From JAJDXW01 sp965243335 (GTDB lineage Bacteria > Pseudomonadota > Gammaproteobacteria > HK1): a stretch of 64,000 bases of DNA. Made by a program: the position numbers and the translations under genes. A model generated the notes under the pieces. The model did no database searches. It was not told the DNA's origin and saw nothing but the letters and a program-made list of their open reading frames with translations. Each line of letters starts with the position of its first letter. The stretch's first letter is position 1. Below are positions 38,715 through 46,402 of the stretch, in pieces. Where the stretch lies: contig OZ251545.1 in the NCBI GenBank assembly GCA_965243335.1, positions 4,464,001 through 4,528,000 on the forward strand, written 5' to 3'.

Positions 38715-39017
38715 CTACGCGACCTCCGTAGGCCCGGTCGGTACGGCCAGGAACTCATCGGATTCCGCTACCTCGATGACTTCATCAATCGTCACTTCGC
38801 CTTCCTTCTCGATCCTCTCGATGACATACGCTTCAACCGAGCCTTCAATGGCGCCGACATCCCGTGCCTTGATCAGCATTTCTCGGACCTTGACCTTCTC
38901 GGTAACCTCGATGGTCATGCCGTTCACCTTGATCCGCACGCGGCTGACTTCCGTGGCGGCGTCTACGTTGGCCACCGGCCCTGTACCGCCTCCATCGCCG
39001 CCCGGAATGTTGCTCAT
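38715..39017 (-). CDS. Small ubiquitin-like protein
   Basis: Protein of 100 residues with a Gly-rich leader and a predicted beta-grasp: RVRIKVNGMTIEVTEKVKV (two strands), a helix LIKARDVGAIEG, then strands through VTIDEVIEVAESDEFLAVPT. It ends GPTEVA, with no C-terminal diglycine in the encoded protein and little room for trimming to one. GGAGGA lies 7 nt from ATG 39017, and a good promoter lies at 39092-39120. First gene of the Ubl / E2 / JAB-E1 / DUF2971 operon. The Ubl role rests on size, strand pattern and neighbours. Confidence 0.75.
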   Translation of the reverse strand: MSNIPGGDGGGTGPVANVDAATEVSRVRIKVNGMTIEVTEKVKVREMLIKARDVGAIEGSVEAYVIERIEKEGEVTIDEVIEVAESDEFLAVPTGPTEVA

Positions 39018-39091
39018 GGGTGAGTCCTCCGCTGTCGATGCCGAGCCGGGGCGCCGTGTGAACAAACCCGGCCCCGACAGGACTGCGAAAC

Positions 39092-39120
39092 AGTGTACCT
39101 CCCATCGGTATCGGGTACAA
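39092..39120 (-). promoter_or_regulatory. Promoter of the ubiquitin-like operon
   Basis: Minus strand: TTGTAC (39115-39120), exactly 17 bp, TACACT (39092-39097), about 75 nt upstream of ATG 39017. The spacer and -35 contain the partial dyad GATACCGATG/GTACC, a possible operator. Confidence 0.55.
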
Positions 39121-39228
39121 GGCTGCCGCCGGCGCCGCTCCCGAGCGACAAAAGGAGGTTTCGATGCGGGCACCGGGGGAGCTGCCGCCCGGCCGCTCCC
39201 GGTCGTCGGCCCGTCCGGCCGGCGGCTG

Positions 39229-40440
39229 TCATCCCTGCGCCCGCACCGTGCAGTGGACGGAGTGGGCGCCCACGTCGAAGCCGGGCTCCGGCTGGCCGTT
39301 GGCCCGCAGCTCGCGGCGCGCGGCCGGGATGCCGAAGCCGTACCGCTGCACCAGGCCGAGCACGCGCATCGCCTCCGCGAGGATCGGGTTGCGGTAGTCG
39401 ACGACGCCCGGCTGGCCGAAGGTGTCGGCGGTCACCGTACCGTAGGGGCCGCCGGGGCTGATGATCTCGATGCGGTCGTCGAACCAGTACACCCGCGCGG
39501 GCGCGTTCGTGCCCTCGTAAGTGCGGTGCATGACCGCGTTGCGAACGAGCTGCTGCAAGGCGCCGAGAGGCCAGGTCGGGCGGCGCGTTTCGACCGGGCC
39601 GGAGGTGAAGTCCACGGCGGTGCGGTTGTGGGCGATGAGCTTGTCGTCCAGGCGGCGGAGCAGGTCGGCCGCCGGCCCCTCGCAGCGGGCTTCGTCGATC
39701 ACTTCGTCGCCCCATTCGCTGCCGCCGATCCGCAGGAACTGGACGTAGGCGCCCGGCAGGTGGTCGAGCGGGCGCTTCCCGAGGACCAGGAGGCCGGCCA
39801 CCGTCGGCACGGGATCATCGGCCGAGACGATCATCTTGGCGGCGGCCAGCCGCTCCTCGACCGTCCGGTCGTTCGCGGCGAGGGTCTCGGGATCGACCGC
39901 CGCCGGCAGGTACTCGTCCACGAAACGTCCCGTACCCAGATCGGCAAGGCTGGCGGACCGAACCGGCCGCGCGTCGAAATGCGGGTCGCGATGCCGCCGC
40001 TTCTCGCTCAGTATCCTCTCGTCCTGTGCGCTTGCGACCGCGCGGCGCGGCCCCACCCGGACCCAGGTCCGTCCCCGGTAGCGCACCGGCGGGGAGTCCG
40101 AGGGCTGGACGGTGACGACCGCGACGTCCTGCCCCGACAGGACGTGCTTGCCGACCGTCAACGTCGGCGGCGGCACGATGTTCCCGTCGGTCTTGACGTC
40201 GGCGAGCCGCCGCAACAGCTCGTCCGTGACCTCGATCCCCTTGGGCCTGCCGTCGTCGTCCGCTCCCACGAAGACGACACCGGGGCGCCGGTGGTCCGGC
40301 AGGTCGTTGGCGAAGGCGCAGACGGCTTCCCGGACCCTCGCCGGGGAGTCGCCCTGCAGCGACTCCTTGCGTTCGACCCGATCGGATTCGAGGTCCGCCA
40401 TCATGGCCTCGAGCTCACGGTCCGAAAATGATCCTTCCAT
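39229..40440 (-). CDS. AlbA_2 (Schlafen-type) / GHKL ATP-binding protein
   Basis: Protein of 403 residues with an N-terminal AlbA_2 domain (LESDRVERKESLQGD, then REAVCAFANDLPDHRRPGVV) and a C-terminal histidine-kinase-like ATP-binding region typical of the RecG-related HATPase_c_4 group (QQLVRNAVMHRTYEGTNAPA, then DRIEIISPGGPYG). These proteins are often called ATP-dependent helicase-like regulators and recur in defence islands; their biochemistry is poorly known. ATG 40440 is used because MEGSFSDRELEAMMADLESD is the family start. A GTG at 40506 would extend it, and TATAGT at 40512-40517 is a possible -10 box. Confidence 0.8.
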   Translation of the reverse strand: MEGSFSDRELEAMMADLESDRVERKESLQGDSPARVREAVCAFANDLPDHRRPGVVFVGADDDGRPKGIEVTDELLRRLADVKTDGNIVPPPTLTVGKHVLSGQDVAVVTVQPSDSPPVRYRGRTWVRVGPRRAVASAQDERILSEKRRHRDPHFDARPVRSASLADLGTGRFVDEYLPAAVDPETLAANDRTVEERLAAAKMIVSADDPVPTVAGLLVLGKRPLDHLPGAYVQFLRIGGSEWGDEVIDEARCEGPAADLLRRLDDKLIAHNRTAVDFTSGPVETRRPTWPLGALQQLVRNAVMHRTYEGTNAPARVYWFDDRIEIISPGGPYGTVTADTFGQPGVVDYRNPILAEAMRVLGLVQRYGFGIPAARRELRANGQPEPGFDVGAHSVHCTVRAQG

Positions 40441-40593
40441 TATCGTCGCGCCGACGTTCCTGGAACGAACGCCTCGCCCATCACTCGCTCCGGGGACGGT
40501 CCACACGCCATACTATATGAGATCGAGCTGTCCCGTGCGCCGAGGGCGCTGGATGCCTGGAGCCCCGGATGGAATTCGGCCCGGCGGCGGCCA

Positions 40594-40836
40594 CTACTGC
40601 TTCCTTACGTATCGAGACCATTCATCGACGTCCATCTTGTCGCCGGAAAACAGCCCGCGCACATCTTCCGCCTGGGGCAACGGCTCACGCCCGAGCGGAA
40701 GAAACGAGGCGACCTTGACCGATACGGGTTCTCCCTGTACGTTGAATCTTACTTCGCCGCTGACGGACATGCGGCCTCCCAAGTACGCCATGACCTGGTT
40801 CAGCATCTCCCGGTCGCACAGGCATCGGCCCTCCAT
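40594..40836 (-). CDS. Small uncharacterised protein
   Basis: Eighty residues from the ATG at 40836: CDREMLNQVMAYLGGRMSVS, then GEVRFNVQGEPVSVKVASF and LPQAEDVRGLFSGDKMDVDE. The composition is protein-like, with short strands and a charged end. I recognise no family; antitoxin-like or regulatory proteins of this size are common beside restriction genes. The frame continues upstream to 41133, but that part is Arg/Pro-rich and unconvincing. I see nothing in 40837-41089. Confidence 0.4.
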   Translation of the reverse strand: MEGRCLCDREMLNQVMAYLGGRMSVSGEVRFNVQGEPVSVKVASFLPLGREPLPQAEDVRGLFSGDKMDVDEWSRYVRKQ

Positions 40837-41089
40837 CTCCGAATATCCGGAAGCGGCTCGTCGAACCGGGTCTCGTCCCGAGGCAGGGATTTCTCGCGAT
40901 TTGCATGAGGCGGATGGTACGTCAACCGCGACACGCCTCCAACCCTTGGCGGCGCCCGCGGCAACCCAGGGCGCGCCAGCCGAGACGATCATCCTGGTGG
41001 CGGCTGGATGCTCCCCGGCCAGCCCGTGACCAGTAGCCTGTCTACGGGGAGGCAGGGCGGTTCCGCGGGCGGGCGTCCCCCGCGGCTCG

Positions 41090-42802
41090 TCATGCGAAGT
41101 CGGACCTCCACAGGTGCGCCGCCCGTTCCGCAAGCCTGCGCTGACGCTCCTCCATCAGCTCCGGGGTCCAGGCCTCGGGCGCCATCTCCGGGACCTGCCG
41201 GGCGAGGGCATAGCCGCTGTCGCGATAGGCGTCGAGCTTGCCGGCGTAGTCGCCGTTTCCGACGCTGCGGTTGGCGGCAGGCTCCAGGAGGGTGAGGTTG
41301 CCGAGCCGGTACACGGACGCCTCCCACCGTTCGGCGGGGAAGGTCTCCCGCCAAGCGTCCGCGGGGTTCTCGGGGAGGATGTGCTCGATGGAGCCGGGAT
41401 CGGTCTCCGGGTCGCAGGCCCGTCCGCCGGCCGCGTCCTGTTCGAGCCGGGCGAGGACGTACTTCGCGAGCTTCCTCCGCTGGCCGCGGGTATTGACGGT
41501 AAGCAGGGCGAAGTTCTGCTTCGTCCTCTGGTCGTCCACGTAGATCGGCAGGAGATGGCCGAATACGGCGGCCGGGGTGCGGGCGCTCCCGTCCGTGACC
41601 GCCTTTGCCGCCCGGTGGTAAACGGATTCGAGGGCGTTGGGGTTGAGGCCGCTGACCACCGTGTAACGGAACGAGATCACGCTGACCAGCTTCAACACGC
41701 GGACGAAGTCACCTCCGGAAAAGGACTCCCAGGCCGTGAACAGCAGGGGCATCGCCTGCCGCACCCGGAACAGGTTGAGATCGCGGACGTATTCCTTCGC
41801 GCCGGGCAGGTCCGTCCAGTAGCCGTGATTCGGATCCGAGACCGCGGCGAACAGCTCGGCGCGCTCTTCGAGGGCGCCGAGGAGATCGAAGACGTCGGCC
41901 GCCGTCCTCGTCCGCTCCCGCACCAGCTTGAACACGCGCTGGCTCCGAACCTTCGGCAGCTCGCAGAGCAGATGATGGCGCAGGAACTCCGGGAAACGCG
42001 CCTGGTCCACCGTCGCCACGAGCGACCGCCAGCGGCGCTGGAGGGCTTCGAGATCGGCGGGGACGCCGACCCGCGAGAACAGGTAGTTCTTGAGCAGGTC
42101 GGTGGTCGTGAGCTCCAGGCGGCGAGAGTTGAGCGTCTCGAAGACGGTATAGGCGTTCAGCTCGTCGTCCACGGTGATCAGGATGAAGAGAAGCTGGCGG
42201 GCCATCGTCTCGGACAGCAGGCCGGCCACCGCCCGGCCGTCGCCCCGGATCGCTTCCAGGGAGTCGATCTGCCCGACGAAATAGCGGAAGCACTTCCAGA
42301 GGAGGCGGTTCGACTTCGGCAGCCCCCTCGGGTTCAATGGTTCCCGGAGCGGGACCAGATAGTCCTGGTAGAAGGCGTTGTCCGTTTCGTTCAGGTGGAG
42401 GCGGCTGCTTTCGATGAGGGACGCCGGGTCCTTCTCGCCGACGAAGCGGTTGCGGAGCTCCTTTCCCCGTTCCCGGTTCGCGTCGGGATCGATTCCGCCG
42501 TCGGCCAAGGCCCGCAGCCTGGCGATCACCGCAAGCGCCAGAAGGCTCAGCGTGGCGAGACGCTGCTGGCCGTCGATGACGAGGAACTCCCGGTCGCTCC
42601 GGCCTTCGACGACGAGGGCGCCCAGATAGTGACGGTCTTCCGGTTGGGGTCCCAGCTCGGTGATGTCGTTCCAGAGGTCCTCCCACTGATCTTCCGACCA
42701 GGAGTAGTCGCGCTGGTACGGCGGGACCCGATACGATCGGCCGTTGCCGATCAGCTCCAAGTAGTTGATCGTGCGGGTATTCAGGATGTTCGTTCCGGCC
42801 AT
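41090..42802 (-). CDS. GmrSD-like restriction protein (DUF262 + DUF1524 HNH)
   Basis: Fused type IV-like restriction protein of 570 residues. The N-terminal DUF262 domain has VPPYQRDYSWSEDQWEDLW and LVIDGQQRLATLSLLAL, the NTP-linked DGQQR motif. The C-terminal DUF1524 HNH nuclease has SIEHILPENPADAW and LGNLTLLEPAANRSVGNGDY. Relatives cleave DNA carrying modified (for example glucosylated hydroxymethyl) cytosines. It begins 13 bp after the PD-(D/E)XK gene on the same strand, with GGAAA upstream of the ATG, so it may be the third gene of an ATPase-nuclease operon. Confidence 0.9.
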   Translation of the reverse strand: MAGTNILNTRTINYLELIGNGRSYRVPPYQRDYSWSEDQWEDLWNDITELGPQPEDRHYLGALVVEGRSDREFLVIDGQQRLATLSLLALAVIARLRALADGGIDPDANRERGKELRNRFVGEKDPASLIESSRLHLNETDNAFYQDYLVPLREPLNPRGLPKSNRLLWKCFRYFVGQIDSLEAIRGDGRAVAGLLSETMARQLLFILITVDDELNAYTVFETLNSRRLELTTTDLLKNYLFSRVGVPADLEALQRRWRSLVATVDQARFPEFLRHHLLCELPKVRSQRVFKLVRERTRTAADVFDLLGALEERAELFAAVSDPNHGYWTDLPGAKEYVRDLNLFRVRQAMPLLFTAWESFSGGDFVRVLKLVSVISFRYTVVSGLNPNALESVYHRAAKAVTDGSARTPAAVFGHLLPIYVDDQRTKQNFALLTVNTRGQRRKLAKYVLARLEQDAAGGRACDPETDPGSIEHILPENPADAWRETFPAERWEASVYRLGNLTLLEPAANRSVGNGDYAGKLDAYRDSGYALARQVPEMAPEAWTPELMEERQRRLAERAAHLWRSDFA

Positions 42803-42815
42803 GGTGATTTCCTGC

Positions 42816-43292
42816 TCATGCGCTCCGATCGGGAACGTCCTTCAGTTTACCCCCGCAACGAGAAAGTATCACCTGTTTGATCTGGCCGCGCAGACCGACC
42901 TTCCCGGAGCGGAGTGCAGTACGGTCATTCTTTCTGACGACCTTCGCCCCATGCGCCAGGAGGGGAACGAATTGAAAGCGTGCTTCTTGCTGAAGCCGCG
43001 CATCTGCTACGTTGGCGCCTCCTTGAAGCTGATCGATGACGTCCCCGGCATTGAACCTGCCGCTCTTCAACTCGATCGGAACCACCCAGCGCTTGATGCG
43101 CTTCTCCCCGAAAAACAGGTAATCGCAGCGCTTTTGATCAGGGGAGATGCGCAGGGCCTCGCAGTCGAGATCGACAACAATGTTCCCGGGCGTCGCCGTT
43201 CTGACAGAGACCGAACAACCATCCTTGTTGCAATCGTGGACCCGGCAGGCAGCGGGGACCGCGTTCGAGACGGCTTCGACGATCCCGCTCAC
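42816..43292 (-). CDS. Putative PD-(D/E)XK nuclease partner of an AAA ATPase
   Basis: Protein of 158 residues from a GTG start 2 nt after the ATPase stop. The likely catalytic core is RCDYLFFGEKRIKRWVVPIE plus LKSG: Asp57 ... Glu74-Leu-Lys76, the D-ExK arrangement of PD-(D/E)XK nucleases, followed by the helix GDVIDQLQGGANVADARLQQ. An N-terminal Cys-rich stretch (ACRVHDCNKDGCSV) may bind metal. I do not recognise a named family. Its tight coupling to the ATPase gene suggests an ATPase-controlled effector nuclease. Confidence 0.65.
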   Translation of the reverse strand: MSGIVEAVSNAVPAACRVHDCNKDGCSVSVRTATPGNIVVDLDCEALRISPDQKRCDYLFFGEKRIKRWVVPIELKSGRFNAGDVIDQLQGGANVADARLQQEARFQFVPLLAHGAKVVRKNDRTALRSGKVGLRGQIKQVILSRCGGKLKDVPDRSA

Positions 43293-43294
43293 TT

Positions 43295-44812
43295 CTACTC
43301 GCTCTCCTGGATACGGTTGTAGATGTCCGCGCCTTCGTTGTACAGCGCCTCGCTCACGGCGTCGTAGCCGGTCGGGTAGAGGCCGGTTTCGGGGTCGAGG
43401 GCAACCTCCTCCACCACGGACCCCTTGGGGCGGTTGCTCGGCCTGAACAACCAGGCGCCTACCTGGTCCGGCTCCAAGGCGTAATCCGTCCCTTCGAGGC
43501 CCTTGCGCTTTGCCTTGGGCAAACCCGAAAGCCTCACCAGATTCCCGATCTGTTCCAGAAACCATTCGCTGTGGGTGGTCATCACGATGCGAACGCCGGC
43601 GCGAACCAGCCACGCCAGCTCGCGGGCGAAGGCGGCCTGCATGGCGGGGTGCAGGTGTGCTTCCGGCTCCTCGATGATGAGCACGTCGCCGGGACGGACG
43701 ATGTGCCGCAGGTACAGCACCACCGGCGCCAGCTCGGACACCATCGAGGATGCCCGCATGAGCGGCAGGTCATCCTTCCAACCCTGGGGACGATAGGTGA
43801 AGGTGGGATAGCCGGCGTCGGTATTTTTCAGAAGCACCGCGCCATTCAACAGGTTGTCCTCGATACCTCTCGTCAAATCCGGTGGCTTTATGCGTGGCCT
43901 CGGTCCTCGTCCGGACTGCTTATCAGGGCTGATTCCGATCAGGAAGCTCAGGAAATCGGCCAGCACTCCCGACAGCATGGGAACGTGGGTCGAGGGCTGC
44001 AAGCCGGCTGTTGACGCGTTCTGGACGAGAGCGCTCACGACCACCTGGTGGCCGTGCATGACCCCGGTGCGATCGGCCGGCAGATAGAAGGCGCTTCGCC
44101 CTGCCGGTCCGATCAGGGATTGAAACTGACCGGAGAGGAGTTGTCTGAATCCAGGATCGAATACCAAGTCCATCATACTTGGATCACTGGCCGTCGCGGG
44201 GTCGTCTTGACGAAGATATTCCGACAACTGCTTTGGTAAATCCGTTTCGGATGAAAGTGATTCCTTGGAAGGAACATTCGTCGAAATAAAAAGCCCGTGT
44301 GAATTGAATTCGAGTTCGTATCGAAGCGTGCTCGATCCACTTTTCAAGGGCACGCATAAGCTAACTTTCCCGCGTTTGCTGGAACCTTGACGACGAATCA
44401 GCGAATCAAGGCCATCTACGCTGAAGCACCGGCGAATCTCGTTCGTGAGATTGACACGAAGACCGTCGGTTTTCTCCATGACGGAACGGATTGCTTCCGC
44501 CATGCTGTCGGGCAGTGCAGGAAGTGGTTCGTTGGTCGAAATGTTTGCGGTCCAATTTTCCAAATTTTTTATGAAGTCGATCAAATCAGGCATGGAAAGG
44601 GCGAACGCCGGAGAATATCTTCTTTGGATTCCCGGTCTGCGATGTTCGGCATCCCATCCGCTCAGGCACTGGTGCAGCGCATAGAGAAGCACGGCCAGAT
44701 AGGATTTTCCGGTATTGCTCGGACCGACGAACACCGTGAGCGGGCGAAAATCGACGCTCGCCCTCGCAATCGGCCCGAAGTCCTTGACGTCGATTCGATA
44801 GCTGTCTTTCAT
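43295..44812 (-). CDS. AAA/ABC-type ATPase of a defence operon
   Basis: SMC/OLD-like ATPase of 505 residues: Walker A FVGPSNTGKSYLAVLLYAL (Gly30-Ser37), a long insertion, a signature-like region around MVSELAPVVLYLRHI, Walker B VLIIEEPEAHLHPAMQAAF, and the switch IVMTTHSEWFLEQIGNLVR. The end (YPTGYDAVSEALYNEGADI) lacks a recognisable TOPRIM domain, so nuclease activity probably comes from the next gene. It starts the minus-strand defence array and is moderately AT-richer than the backbone. Confidence 0.85.
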   Translation of the reverse strand: MKDSYRIDVKDFGPIARASVDFRPLTVFVGPSNTGKSYLAVLLYALHQCLSGWDAEHRRPGIQRRYSPAFALSMPDLIDFIKNLENWTANISTNEPLPALPDSMAEAIRSVMEKTDGLRVNLTNEIRRCFSVDGLDSLIRRQGSSKRGKVSLCVPLKSGSSTLRYELEFNSHGLFISTNVPSKESLSSETDLPKQLSEYLRQDDPATASDPSMMDLVFDPGFRQLLSGQFQSLIGPAGRSAFYLPADRTGVMHGHQVVVSALVQNASTAGLQPSTHVPMLSGVLADFLSFLIGISPDKQSGRGPRPRIKPPDLTRGIEDNLLNGAVLLKNTDAGYPTFTYRPQGWKDDLPLMRASSMVSELAPVVLYLRHIVRPGDVLIIEEPEAHLHPAMQAAFARELAWLVRAGVRIVMTTHSEWFLEQIGNLVRLSGLPKAKRKGLEGTDYALEPDQVGAWLFRPSNRPKGSVVEEVALDPETGLYPTGYDAVSEALYNEGADIYNRIQESE

Positions 44813-45033
44813 GAGAACGCCCGTCTTCGATGATGCAACTCTACCACCGGCCGCTGGCTGCGGAATGCGCCGCGGGCGGCGGCCCGATGATGGCCTGCCG
44901 CATTACCAGCCGGGGCGACGCTCCGGGCGCCGGGTGACGGCACGTCGTCCGATCCTCCATGTCACTTCCACACGCTCCAAGGGCTGCGAAATGTAGCCAA
45001 GTGGCGCGGTCGGCGCAATCCCCGTCCGCGGAC

Positions 45034-45136
45034 CGGAGGCAGGTGCGCGGTGGGGATTCTCGCCAAGCGCGCCTCTCGCAGGCGCGTCCTGGGAACGGCG
45101 CGTCCTGACGGACGCGGGCGGGACGCCCGCGCTCCC
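45034..45136 (+). repeat. Interspersed palindromic repeat, copy 3
   Basis: GGCAGGTGCGCGGTGGGGAT... followed by a GGGAACGG/GGACGCGGGCGGGACGCCCG tail. It joins directly onto the DUF1156 remnant and marks the right border of the island. The rest of 44813-45033 shows no gene. Confidence 0.65.
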
Positions 45137-45137
45137 C

Positions 45138-45248
45138 CTCCGCCGCGATGGCCATCTACCGCGCGCTCATGCGCCCGGTCTTTCCTTCGTTCTCGGCGTC
45201 GTCGCCGGCGATCGGCGGGTCGGACGTCAGGCAGCGGAAACGGGCGCG
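45138..45248 (-). pseudogene. Fragment of a second DUF1156 methylase gene
   Basis: Reads RARFRCLTSDPPIAGDDAEN, EGKTGRMSAR, an in-frame TAG, then MAIAAEGERGR. The intact methylase (32694-35699) has ANFRCLMSDTPITGDYIKAE, GKAGRIGARLMAIVAAGDRGR at the corresponding place, a residue-by-residue match with the stop replacing Leu. The fragment is bounded on one side by the interspersed repeat and on the other by the permease end (45269). Confidence 0.75.
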
Positions 45249-45268
45249 CGACCGCCGACACGCCGGCG

Positions 45269-46402
45269 TCAGGCATCGGGGTTCGGGCCGGCGCGGATGC
45301 GGAGGACGACGAAGCGGGCGGCCATCACCACCACGAGGAAGCTGCCCCAGAGGGCGGTCGCGAGGTGCTGGTTCGCGCCGAGGAGGTTCAGCCCCGACGA
45401 GATGACCTGGAGGATGACGAGCGCGAGGACCACCGAGGCGGTGCGTCCGAAGCCCCCGAAGGGGTCCACCCCGCCGAGGAAGCAGGCGAGCACGGTGATG
45501 AGCAGGTAGGCCTCGCCGTGCCCAACCCGGACCGAGTTGAACCTCGTCAGCATCACCAGCCCCGCGACCGCGCACATGAGGCCCGAGAGGGTGTAGATGA
45601 GGGTGAGGACCCGCCTCGTATCGACCCCGGAATAGCGCGTCGCCTCGATGTTCGAGCCCACCAGGTAGATCGAGAAGCCGAGCGGCGCGCGGCCGAGGAG
45701 CACGTGCCACCAGGCCGCGCACCCCGCGAAGATGAGGAAGGGGAGGGGGACGCCGAGGACGGTGCCGTGGCCGATCTCGCCGACGAAGGCGGGAAAGCCC
45801 GAGATGTCGCCCCCGCGGGTGAGGAACTCGCCCACCCCGCGGAGGAAGATCATGAAGCTCAGGGACACCAGGATGGGATGGGCGCCGACGTAGGCGACGA
45901 TGACCCCCATCGCCCAGCCGATGAGGGCGCCGACCGCGAGGGCGCCGGCGACCGCGAGGGTGAACGCGGCGACCCCCGCCTCCGGCCCGCCCAGGGTCTG
46001 GAGGATCCACGCTGCGGTGAGCCCGCAGATGTTGGCCGAGAAGGTCACCGCGAGGTTGAGGCCCCCGGAGAGGATCGGGATCAGCATGGCGAGGGTCAGG
46101 ATCCCGAGCTCCGGCATTTGGAACGCCATCGACTGGAAGGTGGCGAGGGAGAGGAACCGCGGGGTCGTCCAGCCGAAGAGGAGGAGCACCGCGACGAGGA
46201 GTATCCCGAGGCCGAGGTACTCGCCGCGCCCGGTCCGGAGGAGGGCCGCGAGATCGAGGCCGCGTCCGCGTCCGCGTCCGTTCGCCCGCCCGCCCGCGCG
46301 CCCGCGCGCTGGTGCGCCCGGTTCCGGTCCCGACCCGCCCGGTCCCGGCGCGCCCGGCCCCGGCGCGCCCGGCCCCGGCGCGCCTCCCCCCGGCCCGGTC
46401 AA
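45269..46402 (-). CDS. Sugar ABC transporter permease, second subunit
   Basis: BPD_transp_2 permease of the ribose/fructose class. After a Gly/Pro/Ala/Arg-rich N-terminus of about 60 residues, the conserved part begins LLRTGRGEYLGLGILLVAVL and continues with GGLNLAVTFSANICG, VAYVGAHPILVSLSFMIFLR, GSNIEATRYSGVDTRRVLTL and LLGANQHLATALWGSFLVVV. TTG 46402 is proposed as start because TTGA overlaps the stop of the upstream permease by 4 nt and no ATG suits; GTG codons further upstream are possible. Works with the genes at 46399-50482. Confidence 0.85.
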   Translation of the reverse strand: MTGPGGGAPGPGAPGPGAPGPGGSGPEPGAPARGRAGGRANGRGRGRGLDLAALLRTGRGEYLGLGILLVAVLLLFGWTTPRFLSLATFQSMAFQMPELGILTLAMLIPILSGGLNLAVTFSANICGLTAAWILQTLGGPEAGVAAFTLAVAGALAVGALIGWAMGVIVAYVGAHPILVSLSFMIFLRGVGEFLTRGGDISGFPAFVGEIGHGTVLGVPLPFLIFAGCAAWWHVLLGRAPLGFSIYLVGSNIEATRYSGVDTRRVLTLIYTLSGLMCAVAGLVMLTRFNSVRVGHGEAYLLITVLACFLGGVDPFGGFGRTASVVLALVILQVISSGLNLLGANQHLATALWGSFLVVVMAARFVVLRIRAGPNPDA

